Below, piece after piece: positions 16,443-25,065 of a stretch of DNA of 64,000 nt. The position numbers and the translations under genes were made by a program. The DNA is from Saccharopolyspora gregorii (GTDB lineage Bacteria > Actinomycetota > Actinomycetes > Mycobacteriales > Pseudonocardiaceae), in NCBI RefSeq assembly GCF_024734405.1, contig NZ_CP059556.1, positions 930,001 to 994,000 on the forward strand. Direction: 5' to 3'. The first letter of the stretch is position 1; each line of letters opens with the position of its first letter. Below the pieces are notes generated by a model, which was not told the DNA's origin, searched no databases, and saw only the letters and a program-made list of their open reading frames with translations.

Positions 16443-16860
16443 GTCCCAGGTCCCCTCGTCGCGGCGCCATCGGCGCGGTCGGGTGTGCGTTGCTGGTCCG
16501 GCTGGGCGGGTGGTGCCGGACGGCACGCCGCGCTGATCCGCCCCGGGTGAGCGCGCCGGTTCCGCGCCGCGGTTCCGCGGGCCGCTGGACGGCCGCGGAT
16601 GTCGCGAGCACGGGCACGTCGACCTCCTCCGTTGGAGCCGCTTCGGCGGCCGGACGCGCCGAAGAACATGGTCACATTAGGCATGTGAAAACAAACATTG
16701 CAATAGCTTTGCGATGGTGTTTTTATCGCGATGTACGGTGAACTCGCTGTGTCCGGGATTCGCGCGGCGAGGCACGACCGTCGGGCAGGGGTTCGGCTAG
16801 GAGGATGGGCACCCAATGGTGGAAGTCCCCGCAGGGGATGTGGCGGTGAGGGGGACGACG
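16443..16860. promoter_or_regulatory. glpF / regulator divergent control region
   Basis: 418 bases. The segment 16660-16735 is far richer in A and T than its surroundings and carries two inverted repeats: TCACAT-TAGGC-ATGTGA at 16672-16688, and an imperfect pair (16688-16703 with 16708-16724) built on AACATTGCAA/TTTGCGATGG. This is the natural place for promoters and GlpR operators. The rest shows no gene. Confidence 0.65.
16672..16688. promoter_or_regulatory. Candidate glp operator, perfect inverted repeat
   Basis: TCACAT and ATGTGA arms separated by five bases, inside the AT-rich core of the divergent glp control region. It shares the TCACA/TGTGA half site with the palindrome upstream of the DeoR gene at 5.2 kb. 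Confidence 0.5.
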
Positions 16861-17742
16861 ATGTCCGCTACGTCGGGTCGGCGCCCGTCCGGCAAGCAGC
16901 AGGACCGGCGGCGCAAGATCACCGAACTCGTGATGGCGGAAGGTTCGCTGCGCATCGACGACCTGGTCTCGACCGTGGGCGCCAGCGCCATGACCGTGTA
17001 CCGGGACTTGGCCGACCTGGAATCGCAGGGCCTCGTGCACCGCAACCGCGGCTACGTCTCCGCGGCCTCCTCGCTGCTCTACGAGGCGGCCTCGGAATAC
17101 CGGATGCAGCAGAACGAGGCGGAGAAGGACGAACTCGCGAGCGCCGCCGCCGAACTGGTCGAACCCGGCCAGGCGCTGGTGCTCGACGACTCGACCACCG
17201 GGGTCTACCTGGCTCGGCGGCTGCCGGAACGCGCACCGCTGACCGTGGTGACCAACCACCGCGGGGTGTTCGGCGAGCTCGCCGGGCAGCAGGGCGTGCA
17301 CCTGATCTCCATCGGCGGCGACTACCTGCCGTGGGCGGACGCGTTCGTCGGCGGCATGGCGCTGGACGCGCTGCGCGGGCTGCGGGTGGACCTGGCGATC
17401 ATGTCCGTCTCCGCGGTGACCGACGGCATCTGCTGCTACCCGCAGCAGGAGATGGTGCAGATCAAGAAGGCGATGCTGGCCGCGGCCAGCCGCCGGGTGC
17501 TCTACGTGGACCACACCAAGTTCCGCAGGCGCGCGTTGCACGCGGTCGCGCCCGCCGAGGACTTCGACATGGTGATCGTCGATTCCGCCACGCCGGAGGC
17601 CGACGTCGAGGTCCTCGTCGAGCGCGGCGCCACGGTCCGGCGCACCGGCGAGATCCAGCAGGACCGGGCGAAGAAGGATCTCGCCACGGCAGGTCAGAGC
17701 AGCAATGGCGCGGCAGGCGTGCAAGGCGCAGGCCGGGCATGA
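16861..17742 (+). CDS. DeoR/GlpR-family regulator of the glycerol genes
   Basis: Probable repressor of the glp genes responding to glycerol 3-phosphate; 293 aa from ATG 16861, which has GAGGGGG six bases upstream (ATG 16816 is also in frame). The N-terminal helix-turn-helix reads ITELVMAEGSLRIDDL and ASAMTVYRDLADLESQGL; the DeoRC domain has ALVLDDSTTGVYLARRL, VVTNHRGVF, IGGDYLPWADAFVGG and YVDHTKFRRRAL. The C-terminal ~25 residues are polar and not part of the domain. Its position between glpF and glpD supports the assignment, which remains inference from context. It lies 70 bases before glpD in the same orientation. Confidence 0.85.
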   Translation: MSATSGRRPSGKQQDRRRKITELVMAEGSLRIDDLVSTVGASAMTVYRDLADLESQGLVHRNRGYVSAASSLLYEAASEYRMQQNEAEKDELASAAAELVEPGQALVLDDSTTGVYLARRLPERAPLTVVTNHRGVFGELAGQQGVHLISIGGDYLPWADAFVGGMALDALRGLRVDLAIMSVSAVTDGICCYPQQEMVQIKKAMLAAASRRVLYVDHTKFRRRALHAVAPAEDFDMVIVDSATPEADVEVLVERGATVRRTGEIQQDRAKKDLATAGQSSNGAAGVQGAGRA

Positions 17743-17812
17743 TGACCACCGCGGAACGCGCCGACGGGGTGCGGGTCGGCGGTGATCGGGATTCGAGCGA
17801 GGAGGACGCCAG

Positions 17813-19588
17813 GTGTCCCACGACGAGAAATCAACCGCGACGACCGGTGCCACCGACGCCACCCGGGCCTCGGAGGAGGCGCAGGGCAGGCTGGGGCCGG
17901 GCGACCGCGAACGCAACTGGAACAGGCTGGGCTCGGAGGAGTTCGACGTCGTCGTGATCGGCGGCGGCGTCACCGGCGCCGGCGCCGCGCTCGACGCGGC
18001 CACCCGCGGGCTGCGGGTCGCCCTCGTCGAGGCGCGCGACCTGGCCGCCGGCACGTCCAGCCGCTCCAGCAAGCTCTTCCACGGCGGCCTGCGCTACCTG
18101 GAGCAGCTGGAGTTCTCGCTGGTCCGCGAGGCCCTGCGGGAGCGGGAGCTGATGCTGACCCGGCTCGCGCCGCACCTGGTGAAGCCGGTGCCGTTCCTCT
18201 ACCCGCTCAGCCACCGCGTGTGGGAGCGGCCGTACACCGCGGCCGGGCTGCTGATGTACGACACGATGGGCGGCGCCCGCTCGGTGCCCGGGCAGAAGCA
18301 CCTGTCCCGGGCCGGTGCGCTGCGGATGGTGCCCGCGCTCAAGCGGGACGCGCTGATCGGCGGCATCCGCTACTACGACGCGCAGGCCGACGACGCCCGC
18401 CACACCATGACCGTGGCTCGCACCGCGGCCCGCTACGGCGCCGTCGTCGCGACCTCCACCCAGGTCACGGGCTTCCTGCGGGAGGCCGACCGGGTCGCGG
18501 GCGTGCGGCTGCGCGACGTCGAGACCGGCGCCGAGACCGAGGTCCGCGCCCAGACGGTGATCAACGCGACCGGGGTGTGGACCGACGAGCTGCAGCGCCT
18601 CTCCGGCAGCCGCGGCCGGTTCCGGGTCCGCGCCAGCAAGGGCGTGCACATCGTGGTGCCGCGGGACCGCATCGTCTCCGAGGCGGGGATGATCCTGCGC
18701 ACCGAGAAGTCCGTGCTGTTCGTCGTGCCGTGGGGCGGCCACTGGATCGTGGGCACCACCGACACCGACTGGAACCTGGACCTCGCGCACCCGGCGGCGA
18801 CGAAGAAGGACATCGACTACATCCTGGAGCACGTCAACACGGTGCTCGCCACGCCGCTGACGCACGCCGACATCGAAGGCGTGTACGCGGGGCTGCGGCC
18901 GCTGCTGGCGGGGGAGAGCGACGAGAGCTCCAAGCTGTCCCGGGAGCACGCGGTCGCCCGCGTCGCGCCCGGCCTGGTCGCCATCGCCGGTGGCAAGTAC
19001 ACGACCTACCGGGTGATGGCCGCCGACGCGGTGGACGCGGTGGCGCCGGACCTGTCCGGCCGGGTCGCGTCCTCCATCACCGACCAGGTGCCGCTGCTCG
19101 GCGCCGACGGCTACCACGCGCTGGTGAACCAGGCCGACCAGATCGCGTCCGCGCACGGCGTGCACCCGTACCGGATCCGGCACCTGCTGGACCGCTACGG
19201 CTCGCAGGTGCACGAGGTGCTCGCGGCCACCGCGGACCGGCCGGAGCTGCTCAAGCCCGTCCCCGGCGCCTCGGCCTACCTGCAGGCCGAAGTGGTGTAC
19301 GCGTGCACCCACGAGGGCGCGCTGCACCTGGAGGACGTGCTGACCCGGCGCACCCGCATCTCCATCGAGTACCCGCACCGCGGGGTGGAATCGGCGGAGC
19401 CGGTGGCGCGGCTGATGGCCGACGTGCTCGGCTGGGACGAGGAGCGCGTCGCCCGCGAGGTCGAGGTGTACACCGCCCGCGTCGAGGCCGAGCGGGACTC
19501 GCAGACGCAGCCCGACGACGAAGCCGCGGACGCGAAGCGCTCCGCCGCCCCCGAGGTGCGGGACCGCATCGAGGAACCCATCGCCTGA
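17813..19588 (+). CDS. glpD: Glycerol-3-phosphate dehydrogenase (FAD)
   Basis: Membrane-associated flavoprotein that oxidises glycerol 3-phosphate to dihydroxyacetone phosphate and passes electrons to the quinone pool; 591 aa. GTG 17813 follows GAGGAGG. The FAD-binding loop is VVIGGGVTGAGAALDAATRG, followed by SSRSSKLFHGGLRYLEQLEF (the GlpD signature), ATGVWTDEL, VPWGGHWIVGTTDTDW and AGGKYTTYRVMA, then the C-terminal cap domain with EVVYACTHEGALHLEDVL. The last ~40 residues are charged. It completes the glycerol pathway with glpF/glpK and is followed by a hairpin terminator. Confidence 0.96.
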   Translation: MSHDEKSTATTGATDATRASEEAQGRLGPGDRERNWNRLGSEEFDVVVIGGGVTGAGAALDAATRGLRVALVEARDLAAGTSSRSSKLFHGGLRYLEQLEFSLVREALRERELMLTRLAPHLVKPVPFLYPLSHRVWERPYTAAGLLMYDTMGGARSVPGQKHLSRAGALRMVPALKRDALIGGIRYYDAQADDARHTMTVARTAARYGAVVATSTQVTGFLREADRVAGVRLRDVETGAETEVRAQTVINATGVWTDELQRLSGSRGRFRVRASKGVHIVVPRDRIVSEAGMILRTEKSVLFVVPWGGHWIVGTTDTDWNLDLAHPAATKKDIDYILEHVNTVLATPLTHADIEGVYAGLRPLLAGESDESSKLSREHAVARVAPGLVAIAGGKYTTYRVMAADAVDAVAPDLSGRVASSITDQVPLLGADGYHALVNQADQIASAHGVHPYRIRHLLDRYGSQVHEVLAATADRPELLKPVPGASAYLQAEVVYACTHEGALHLEDVLTRRTRISIEYPHRGVESAEPVARLMADVLGWDEERVAREVEVYTARVEAERDSQTQPDDEAADAKRSAAPEVRDRIEEPIA

Positions 19589-19609
19589 TCGCAGCGACCA
19601 GGTGGCCAC

Positions 19610-19639
19610 GGGCCGCTCGTCCACCCGGACGGGCGGCCC
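19610..19639. terminator. Bidirectional hairpin after glpD
   Basis: 13-base arms GGGCCGCTCGTCC and GGACGGGCGGCCC (one G-U pair in RNA) with a four-base loop, between convergent glpD and the EspG-like gene. It shares its core with hairpins at 23.3 and 27.2 kb. Confidence 0.75.
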
Positions 19640-19647
19640 GTTCCGCG

Positions 19648-20457
19648 TCAGCGGGCCAAATCGGTCAGCAGCTCGTCGACGTGGGCGATCATCCGGCGGG
19701 TGTCGGCGGGCGAGACGGTGCTCCAGGAATCACCGGACGGCGAATCCCGGCGCAGCTGCGCGTACCGGCCGTGCGGGGTGTCGAAGAACCCCACGACCCG
19801 CGGCGCCCGCACCCGGCGGCCCAGCCGGTCCCGGGCGGCGGCGCCGAACTGCCCGCGCGCCCCGGCCTCGCGGACCATCGAGGTGAGCATCTCCGCGTCG
19901 TCGCCGCGCACGCCGCGGCGGACCAGCTCGCCCGCCAGCGCTTCGGCGTTCCCGCCGGTCGCGGCCGCGGCGGCGTCCAGGTCGGCGCTGCGCACCGTCA
20001 CCGATCGGCCCGGCCCGGCGCCGAGCACCGGCAGCACCGAGGCCACCTCCCGGACCAGTCCGGCGGCCGACACCGGCCGCAACGTCAGCGCGTCCTCGTC
20101 CTTGACGACCAGCACCGCGTCCGCTCCGCTGCCGTCCGGCACGCCGGCGGCGGCGAGCACCCGGAGGCTGCGGTCGAACCAGGTCCGTCCGTCCACTTCG
20201 GACTCCGGGTGCGCGAGCAGCCGCAGCATCCGGTCCAGCGCCGGGTCCAGCTCGCGGCGGTCGCCGAGCTGCTTGGCGCTCATCGACCGCCACGCCGAGT
20301 CCGCCAGCTCCGCCCGCTCCGTCCAGGTGCGACCCGGCGAGGGCACCCGCAGCACCAGCGGCATCGTCTCCAACCCCAGGTGCTCGACGAGCACGTCGAA
20401 CTCCAACGCGGACAGCCGGACCGGGCCGGCACCCGCGAGTGCCGAACCGCCGATCAT
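19648..20457 (-). CDS. EspG-family type VII secretion-associated protein
   Basis: 269 aa. EspG proteins are cytoplasmic chaperones that hold PE-PPE heterodimers soluble before export by ESX/type VII systems. The sequence opens with RLSALEFDVLVEHLGLETMP, typical of the family, and contains the LVVKDEDALTLRPV strand region and a C-terminal SWSTVSPADTRRMIAHVDELL. The start ATG overlaps the PPE-like stop (ATGA), tying it to the two genes upstream. No ESX ATPase or membrane component is in this window, so this is a substrate-chaperone module separated from its machine. Confidence 0.78.
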   Translation of the reverse strand: MIGGSALAGAGPVRLSALEFDVLVEHLGLETMPLVLRVPSPGRTWTERAELADSAWRSMSAKQLGDRRELDPALDRMLRLLAHPESEVDGRTWFDRSLRVLAAAGVPDGSGADAVLVVKDEDALTLRPVSAAGLVREVASVLPVLGAGPGRSVTVRSADLDAAAAATGGNAEALAGELVRRGVRGDDAEMLTSMVREAGARGQFGAAARDRLGRRVRAPRVVGFFDTPHGRYAQLRRDSPSGDSWSTVSPADTRRMIAHVDELLTDLAR

Positions 20458-21323
20458 TGACCGGGATCTCCGCCGATGACCGGCCGGGACAGGGTCTGCG
20501 GTGCGTCGAAGAAGCCGGTGCTGCCGCCGACCTGCTCGGTCACCGAGCGGTCCACCGCGTCGTCGTCGCGGCGCCGCGCCCGGCCCCCGCCGGAACCGGT
20601 CGGGTGCGTGCCGCGGCCGCGCTCGCCGCCGCGCCCCGCCGTACCGCGCGCGGGCTGCCTGCGCGCGCCGCCGGGGGTGGTCGCCGAACCGGTGCCGCCG
20701 CGCGGAGCGGGCACCGGGGCGCCCGCCCAGCTGATCGTGATGTTCGGCTGCTGCAGGCCCTTCGCCGCGCCCGGCGGGGGGACGTGCGCGTCCACGACCA
20801 CCTGCGGCGGCGGCGCGAAGGAGGCCAGCGAGGTCGTGTTGGCCCGGGTGGAGGCCTCGTAGGTGCGCATCACCTCGAACGCGCGCTGCTCGGCGGCGTC
20901 CCGGCGGGACTCCTGCACCTCGTAGTCGGTCTGCCCGCCGAACAGGTGCACCAGCCCGGTGATCGCGGTGCCCGGGTCCTCGGTGGTCAGCGGCTGCGGC
21001 TGCGGCATGTCGGCGCGGGCCTTGCCGACGAACGAGGCCTGCTGCTCGGTGCGGTCCCGCATCGACTCGGCGGCCTGCTGCGCCTGCACGGCCCACTCGC
21101 CCAGCGGGCGGATCCCGCCGCGGGCGTTGTCGGCGGCTTCGCCCTGCCAGCCGGACATCGCGGAGCTCAGCGCGGCGGCGAGATCGCCGTCGATCTCGCC
21201 GAGGGTGCGGGTCAGCTCGCTCCAGCGGCGCACCGAATCGGTCGACGCGTCCGCGCCGGGGCCCTGGTGGATCTGCTCGTAGAGCTCCTCGTGGCGGTAC
21301 CCCTGCCAGCGGTGGTCGCTCAT
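20454..21323 (-). CDS. PPE-like type VII secretion substrate
   Basis: 289 aa. The first ~150 residues are helical with a WxG turn (SSAMSGWQGEAADNARGG) and long Gln/Ala-rich helices (WAVQAQQAAESMRDRTEQQA), as in PPE/WXG100 helical hairpins. Residues ~170-289 are Pro, Gly and Arg rich and probably disordered. ATG 21323 has GGGAGG nine bases upstream. It is sandwiched between a PE-like gene (31 bases upstream) and the EspG-like gene (ATGA overlap). The three-gene order of PE-like, PPE-like and EspG supports a co-secreted pair with its chaperone. Function of the secreted product is unknown. Confidence 0.72.
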   Translation of the reverse strand: MSDHRWQGYRHEELYEQIHQGPGADASTDSVRRWSELTRTLGEIDGDLAAALSSAMSGWQGEAADNARGGIRPLGEWAVQAQQAAESMRDRTEQQASFVGKARADMPQPQPLTTEDPGTAITGLVHLFGGQTDYEVQESRRDAAEQRAFEVMRTYEASTRANTTSLASFAPPPQVVVDAHVPPPGAAKGLQQPNITISWAGAPVPAPRGGTGSATTPGGARRQPARGTAGRGGERGRGTHPTGSGGGRARRRDDDAVDRSVTEQVGGSTGFFDAPQTLSRPVIGGDPGQ

Positions 21324-21354
21324 CGGGTCGCGCCTCCCGTCGCACCGGTCACGG

Positions 21355-21741
21355 TCAGCACCCTCCCCCGAGCCGCACCGCGTTCACGTCGTCGGTGTCC
21401 TGGTAGTGCTGGTTGGCCAGCTGCAGGGACTCGGCGGCCGATTGCAGCTGGTCGCGGTAGCCGCACAGCGCGGTCAGCGCGTCCTGGTCGCCGCCGACCG
21501 AGCGCTCGTTGAACTGCTCGGCGGCGGTGCTGCTGATCGGGTCGCCGGCCCACGGCCGGATGCGCAGCTCGGTGATCGCGTGCTCGATCTCCACACCGAC
21601 CTGGTCCAGCGAGGACTGCAAGGCGTTCACGAGGCTCGGGATGGCGGCGGGTTCGACGCGCATGGAGCCACCGGTGCCGGGGGTTCCCGGTAGGGCGGTG
21701 GAATCCGGCGAGCCGTCCCCCGACGGCGAGTACAGCGGCAC
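21355..21741 (-). CDS. PE/WXG-like small type VII secretion protein
   Basis: 128 aa from GTG 21741, which has GGGAGGG seven bases upstream; MRVEPAAI at 21663 is an in-frame alternative and looks more like a PE-type N-terminus. A helical hairpin is predicted, with the turn near RPWAGDP and a second helix ALTALCGYRDQLQSAAESLQ. Right after it comes HYQDTDD, which fits the YxxxD/E type VII export signal. It is the first gene of the PE-like/PPE-like/EspG set and probably forms a heterodimer with the PPE-like protein. Confidence 0.68.
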   Translation of the reverse strand: MPLYSPSGDGSPDSTALPGTPGTGGSMRVEPAAIPSLVNALQSSLDQVGVEIEHAITELRIRPWAGDPISSTAAEQFNERSVGGDQDALTALCGYRDQLQSAAESLQLANQHYQDTDDVNAVRLGGGC

Positions 21742-21877
21742 GGGGTTTCCCTCCCACGGGTAAGACGTCCGCGCTCACTCTAATCACTATTCATCACCGT
21801 GGGGAGTGCTCCAAACGCGGTGAGTATCAACGCGGTTGGGCCGCGGGGTCCAGTCGCGTTGCGCCGGACGCCCGCGA

Positions 21878-22618
21878 TCACTCCGTCGGACGGGGGCTCA
21901 TCAGCGGCTCCGAGGAGCCGCTCGTGGACCCGTCCGCGGAGGGATCCGCGGACGTGGTGGCGGATTCCGAGGTCTCCGGCGCCGGGTCGGCCAGCGAGGC
22001 CACCGCGTTCTCGGCGACCAGCTGCGCCCCTTGGCACAGGGCGTCCAGCGGCGGCGCGGGCTGCCCGCCGTCGTCGCGGTAGAGCACGTCGAGGTGCTCG
22101 CCCTCGGCGAGGTCCACCGCCACGTTGCAGGACAGGTCCAGGTCCGGGGTCTTGATCACCAGCGCCGGGAAGCCGTGCACCACCACCGGGGTCGCCTGCA
22201 CCTGCGCGGTGTCGTCCGTCCACACGCTCATCGACTCGGTGGTGATCAGCGACAACCGCGCCCCGACCTTCGCGGTGGTGTTGCGGAAGCTGCACGTGGG
22301 CGCGTCGCCGAAGCCGCCCTCGGTGTCGGCCAGCGGGTCGCGGTCGAACCCGAGCTGCCCGCGCTGCGCGGCGGTGAGCAGTTCGCACGGGTCCACACCG
22401 GACATGCTCAGCTCGTAGGGGCGCGGCGGCGGTGGCGGGGGCGTGCTGGTGGTGGGGGTGTGCGGCACGGGCGGCGGCGGTGCGGGCGTCTCCGCGGCGG
22501 GCTCGGAGCGGAGGAAACCGCATCCGGAGAGGGTGAGCAGCGCCGCAGCGCACACCCCGCCCAGCCGCATGGCCGACGTCCGGCCGTTCCGCGCCGAGGC
22601 GGTCCGCGAGCTCTGCAT
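21878..22618 (-). CDS. DUF3558-domain lipoprotein
   Basis: 246 aa exported lipoprotein. The signal peptide ends in the lipobox LTLSGC, followed by a long Pro/Thr linker and the DUF3558 domain, starting VDPCELLTAAQRGQLG and containing PTCSFRNTTAK. Paired cysteines in the domain are typical of this extracytoplasmic family, which has no assigned activity. ATG 22618 is preceded by a TACGGT box seven bases upstream and no ribosome site, suggesting a leaderless mRNA. It lies upstream of the type VII module on the same strand, but a 136-base gap separates them. Confidence 0.8.
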   Translation of the reverse strand: MQSSRTASARNGRTSAMRLGGVCAAALLTLSGCGFLRSEPAAETPAPPPPVPHTPTTSTPPPPPPRPYELSMSGVDPCELLTAAQRGQLGFDRDPLADTEGGFGDAPTCSFRNTTAKVGARLSLITTESMSVWTDDTAQVQATPVVVHGFPALVIKTPDLDLSCNVAVDLAEGEHLDVLYRDDGGQPAPPLDALCQGAQLVAENAVASLADPAPETSESATTSADPSADGSTSGSSEPLMSPRPTE

Positions 22619-22625
22619 GGGATTC

Positions 22626-22631
22626 ACCGTA
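22626..22631 (-). promoter_or_regulatory. -10-like TACGGT before the DUF3558 lipoprotein
   Basis: TACGGT ends seven bases before ATG 22618 on the minus strand. This fits a leaderless promoter; no Shine-Dalgarno is present. Confidence 0.45.
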
Positions 22632-22846
22632 ACGAAAGCGGCGGCCCGCCCGGGGCAACTCCGGGGGCGTGCCGCGCGGAGATCGCCCGGGTGACCGGCC
22701 CGTCGGCCCGGTTCGGGCGCTCGGACGAGGCGTTCGTCCGGCACCGGGCCGAGCGGGGGGAGCGGGGTGCCGCTGTTCGGGCGCCGGGTGCGGGAACCCC
22801 GGCGTGCGGCGGGAACTGGCTGGTTCTCGCCAGTCGGCGGCGCCGG

Positions 22847-23218
22847 TCACCGCCTGCGGGCCACCCAGGCGATGAGGAAGATCGCGAGGAAGCCGAGCAG
22901 CCACAGGTCCCTGGTCACCACGACCAGCACCAGCAGCAGAGCGGCACCGCCGAGGCCGAGCAGCACTTCCGCCCGGGGCCGGGTGCGGGCCGGTCGCCTG
23001 CCGGGAGCCCAGGTCGCGCCGCTCGCGGGCGTGGTGTCGGGCAGGTCCCGGAACAGCGCGTCCAGGTCGTCGCCGCTGCGGGCCGCGACCACCCGGGCGC
23101 AGCGCTCGTCGTACTCGACGAGGTCCAGCCTGCCCGAGGTCAGGTGCTCGCCGAGCAGCGCGATCGCGGTTTCGCGTTCGGCATCGCCGATCCGCAGTTT
23201 CCGGTCCCTCGCACGCAC
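22847..23218 (-). CDS. DUF1707 small membrane protein
   Basis: 123 aa. The N-terminal DUF1707 domain is clear: KLRIGDAERETAIALL, GRLDLVEYDERCARVVAA and DDLDALFRDLP. It is followed by a linker and a hydrophobic C-terminus with one or two membrane helices (LLGLGGAALLLVLVVV, LWLLGFLAIFLIAWV) ending in RRR. In actinobacteria DUF1707 proteins are common and of unknown role; some act near the cell envelope. GTG 23218 lies six bases after a TAGGAT box, so it is likely leaderless. Confidence 0.85.
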   Translation of the reverse strand: MRARDRKLRIGDAERETAIALLGEHLTSGRLDLVEYDERCARVVAARSGDDLDALFRDLPDTTPASGATWAPGRRPARTRPRAEVLLGLGGAALLLVLVVVTRDLWLLGFLAIFLIAWVARRR

Positions 23219-23224
23219 TCCGCC

Positions 23225-23230
23225 ATCCTA
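23225..23230 (-). promoter_or_regulatory. -10-like TAGGAT before the DUF1707 gene
   Basis: TAGGAT on the minus strand, six bases from GTG 23218. No ribosome site is seen. Confidence 0.5.
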
Positions 23231-23303
23231 GGGCCCGCGCTTCCCGGCGCCGACGTCCCGGACCGGACCTACCGGGCGAACGGCCCGTCCGGCCCGGAGG
23301 GCG

Positions 23304-23343
23304 GGCCGCTCGTCCCCGCGTGCCGGCACGGGGACGAGCGGCC
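23304..23343. terminator. Hairpin downstream of the symporter gene
   Basis: 15-base arms (23304-23318 and 23329-23343), GGCCGCTCGTCCCCG against its complement, with a ten-base loop, seven bases after the symporter stop. It belongs to the same hairpin family as those at 19.6 and 27.2 kb. Confidence 0.75.
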
Positions 23344-23349
23344 GGAGCA

Positions 23350-24681
23350 TCACGCCTTGGCGGTCAGCAGCGGCGGGTCGGACGGGGCGTTGAGCACCTC
23401 GTCGTCGATGAGGCCCTCGCCGCGGGCGACGACGGTCGGCACCACGATCTGCCCGGCCACGTTGGTCGCGGTCCGCGCCATGTCCATGATCGGGTCGACC
23501 GCGTAGGCGACGGCGATGCCGGTCGCCACCACCTCCGGCGGGAAGCCGAGCGCGCTCACGGTGAGGGTGAGCATCGTGAACCAGCCGGTGACCCCGGCGG
23601 TGGCGATGGAGCCGAACACGGCGACCGCCACGATCGTCAGGTACTGCACGACGCCCAGCTGGATGCCGAACAGGTTCGCGATGAAGATCGCGCCGACCGC
23701 GGGGTAGATCGCCGCGCACCCGTCCATCTTGGTCGTGGTGGCCAGCGGCACCGCGAAGTTCGCGTACGAGCTGCTGACGCCCAGGTTCTCGGCGGTCTGC
23801 CTGCTCAGCGGCAGGCTCGCGCCGGAGGAGCGGGACACGAACGCGAACTGCAGCACCGTCCACGCCTTCGCGAAGAACGTCGCCGGGCTCACCTTCGCCA
23901 CGAACCGCAGCAGCACCGGGTACACCACGAACAGCACCAGCGCGCAGCCGGCGTAGGTGGCGCCGATCAGCTTGAGCAGCGGTGCGAAGAACTCGTTGCC
24001 GTAGGTGGCGACCGCGTTGCCGATCAGGCCGAGGGTGCCGATCGGGGCGAGCCGGATGATCCAGCCCAGCACTCGCTGGATCACCTCGAACAGCGAGCGG
24101 TTGAAGTCCACGAACGGCTTCGCCGTGTCACCGAGGCTGTAAGCGGCGGCGCCGATGATGAGCGCCACGAACACCACCTGCAGCGTCTCGCCCTCGGAGA
24201 AGGCGCTGACCAGGTTGCTCGGGATCAGCCCGTTGACCAGGTCGAGCCAGGAGCCCTGCGTCTTCTCCCCGATGGACTTCAGCCGCTCCGGGTCGGGTTC
24301 GAGCACCAGGCCCTGCCCGGGCTGCACGAGCCGTCCCACCGCGATGCCGATGACCACGGCGATCAGCGAGGTGATCGCGAACCACAGCGCGGTCTTCCCG
24401 CCGAGCCGGGCCGCGGTCCGGCCGCCGCCGACCGAGCGCAGGCTGGTGATGCCCACGACGATCGCCGTGAAGATCAGCGGCAGCACGGTGAACGTGAGCA
24501 GGTTGGTGAACGTGGAGCCGATCGTGTCCAGCGTCGTGATCAGCCACTGGGCGTCGGTCGCCTTCGCGATCCAGCCCAGCAGCGCGCCGACGACCAGGGA
24601 GGCGACGACCGCGACGGCGAACAACCGCGGGTTGAACCGGGGCCGTCGCCGTTCGGGCTCGGGGGAGGTGGACACGGGCAT
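23350..24681 (-). CDS. Dicarboxylate/amino acid:cation symporter (DAACS family)
   Basis: 443 aa inner-membrane transporter of the GltP/DctA family that couples uptake of acidic amino acids or C4-dicarboxylates to H+ or Na+. Signature elements are VSRSSGASLPLS (the Ser-rich reentrant loop), TTTKMDGCA (usual TxNMDG region) and the helix-8 motif DPIMDMARTATNVAG with substrate-binding Asp, Arg and Asn. About eight hydrophobic segments plus two hairpins are visible. The start ATG 24681 is adequate; the tail is charged. It stands alone with a 384-base upstream gap. Which dicarboxylate it moves cannot be said. Confidence 0.92.
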   Translation of the reverse strand: MPVSTSPEPERRRPRFNPRLFAVAVVASLVVGALLGWIAKATDAQWLITTLDTIGSTFTNLLTFTVLPLIFTAIVVGITSLRSVGGGRTAARLGGKTALWFAITSLIAVVIGIAVGRLVQPGQGLVLEPDPERLKSIGEKTQGSWLDLVNGLIPSNLVSAFSEGETLQVVFVALIIGAAAYSLGDTAKPFVDFNRSLFEVIQRVLGWIIRLAPIGTLGLIGNAVATYGNEFFAPLLKLIGATYAGCALVLFVVYPVLLRFVAKVSPATFFAKAWTVLQFAFVSRSSGASLPLSRQTAENLGVSSSYANFAVPLATTTKMDGCAAIYPAVGAIFIANLFGIQLGVVQYLTIVAVAVFGSIATAGVTGWFTMLTLTVSALGFPPEVVATGIAVAYAVDPIMDMARTATNVAGQIVVPTVVARGEGLIDDEVLNAPSDPPLLTAKA

Positions 24682-25065
24682 CTCCTGACTGCGTGGTCCG
24701 GGTGGCGCGGGACGCGCCGGGGAGGATCGCTCGCGGGCTTCGCCCGGGCGGGGAGGTGCGCGGGCGGTGCGATCGGCCGGAATCGGCGCGGATCAGGTCG
24801 GTGCCGGAGCGCGCCGCGGGCGCGGGACCGGGGTTCGCCGCCCGCTCAGGGACAAGCGCTGCTGGCCTGCCGTCGCAGATCGACGTGCAGGCGTGAAGTC
24901 AGGTAACGCCGCTGAGCTCCCATCGCGGACAGTTCTAACCCGCGGTTCGGTCCAGACCATCCCGAATTAACCGAATTGTGTTCGCGTTCACCGGCGGAAC
25001 GGCGGAATTCGGCCCACCCGGCGGAATTCGGCCACGAACCGCGCCGGAGCGGTCACTCCCGGAGA
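24682..25065. other. Intergenic region between symporter and maf
   Basis: 384 bases with no gene. The symporter promoter must be here. An AT-richer patch lies at 24925-24990, and a 15-base direct repeat (CGGCGGAATTCGGCC) occurs at 25000-25014 and 25019-25033. Confidence 0.5.
25000..25033. repeat. Direct repeat CGGCGGAATTCGGCC x2
   Basis: Two identical 15-base units 19 bases apart, just downstream of maf. A partial third unit precedes them. Confidence 0.7.
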
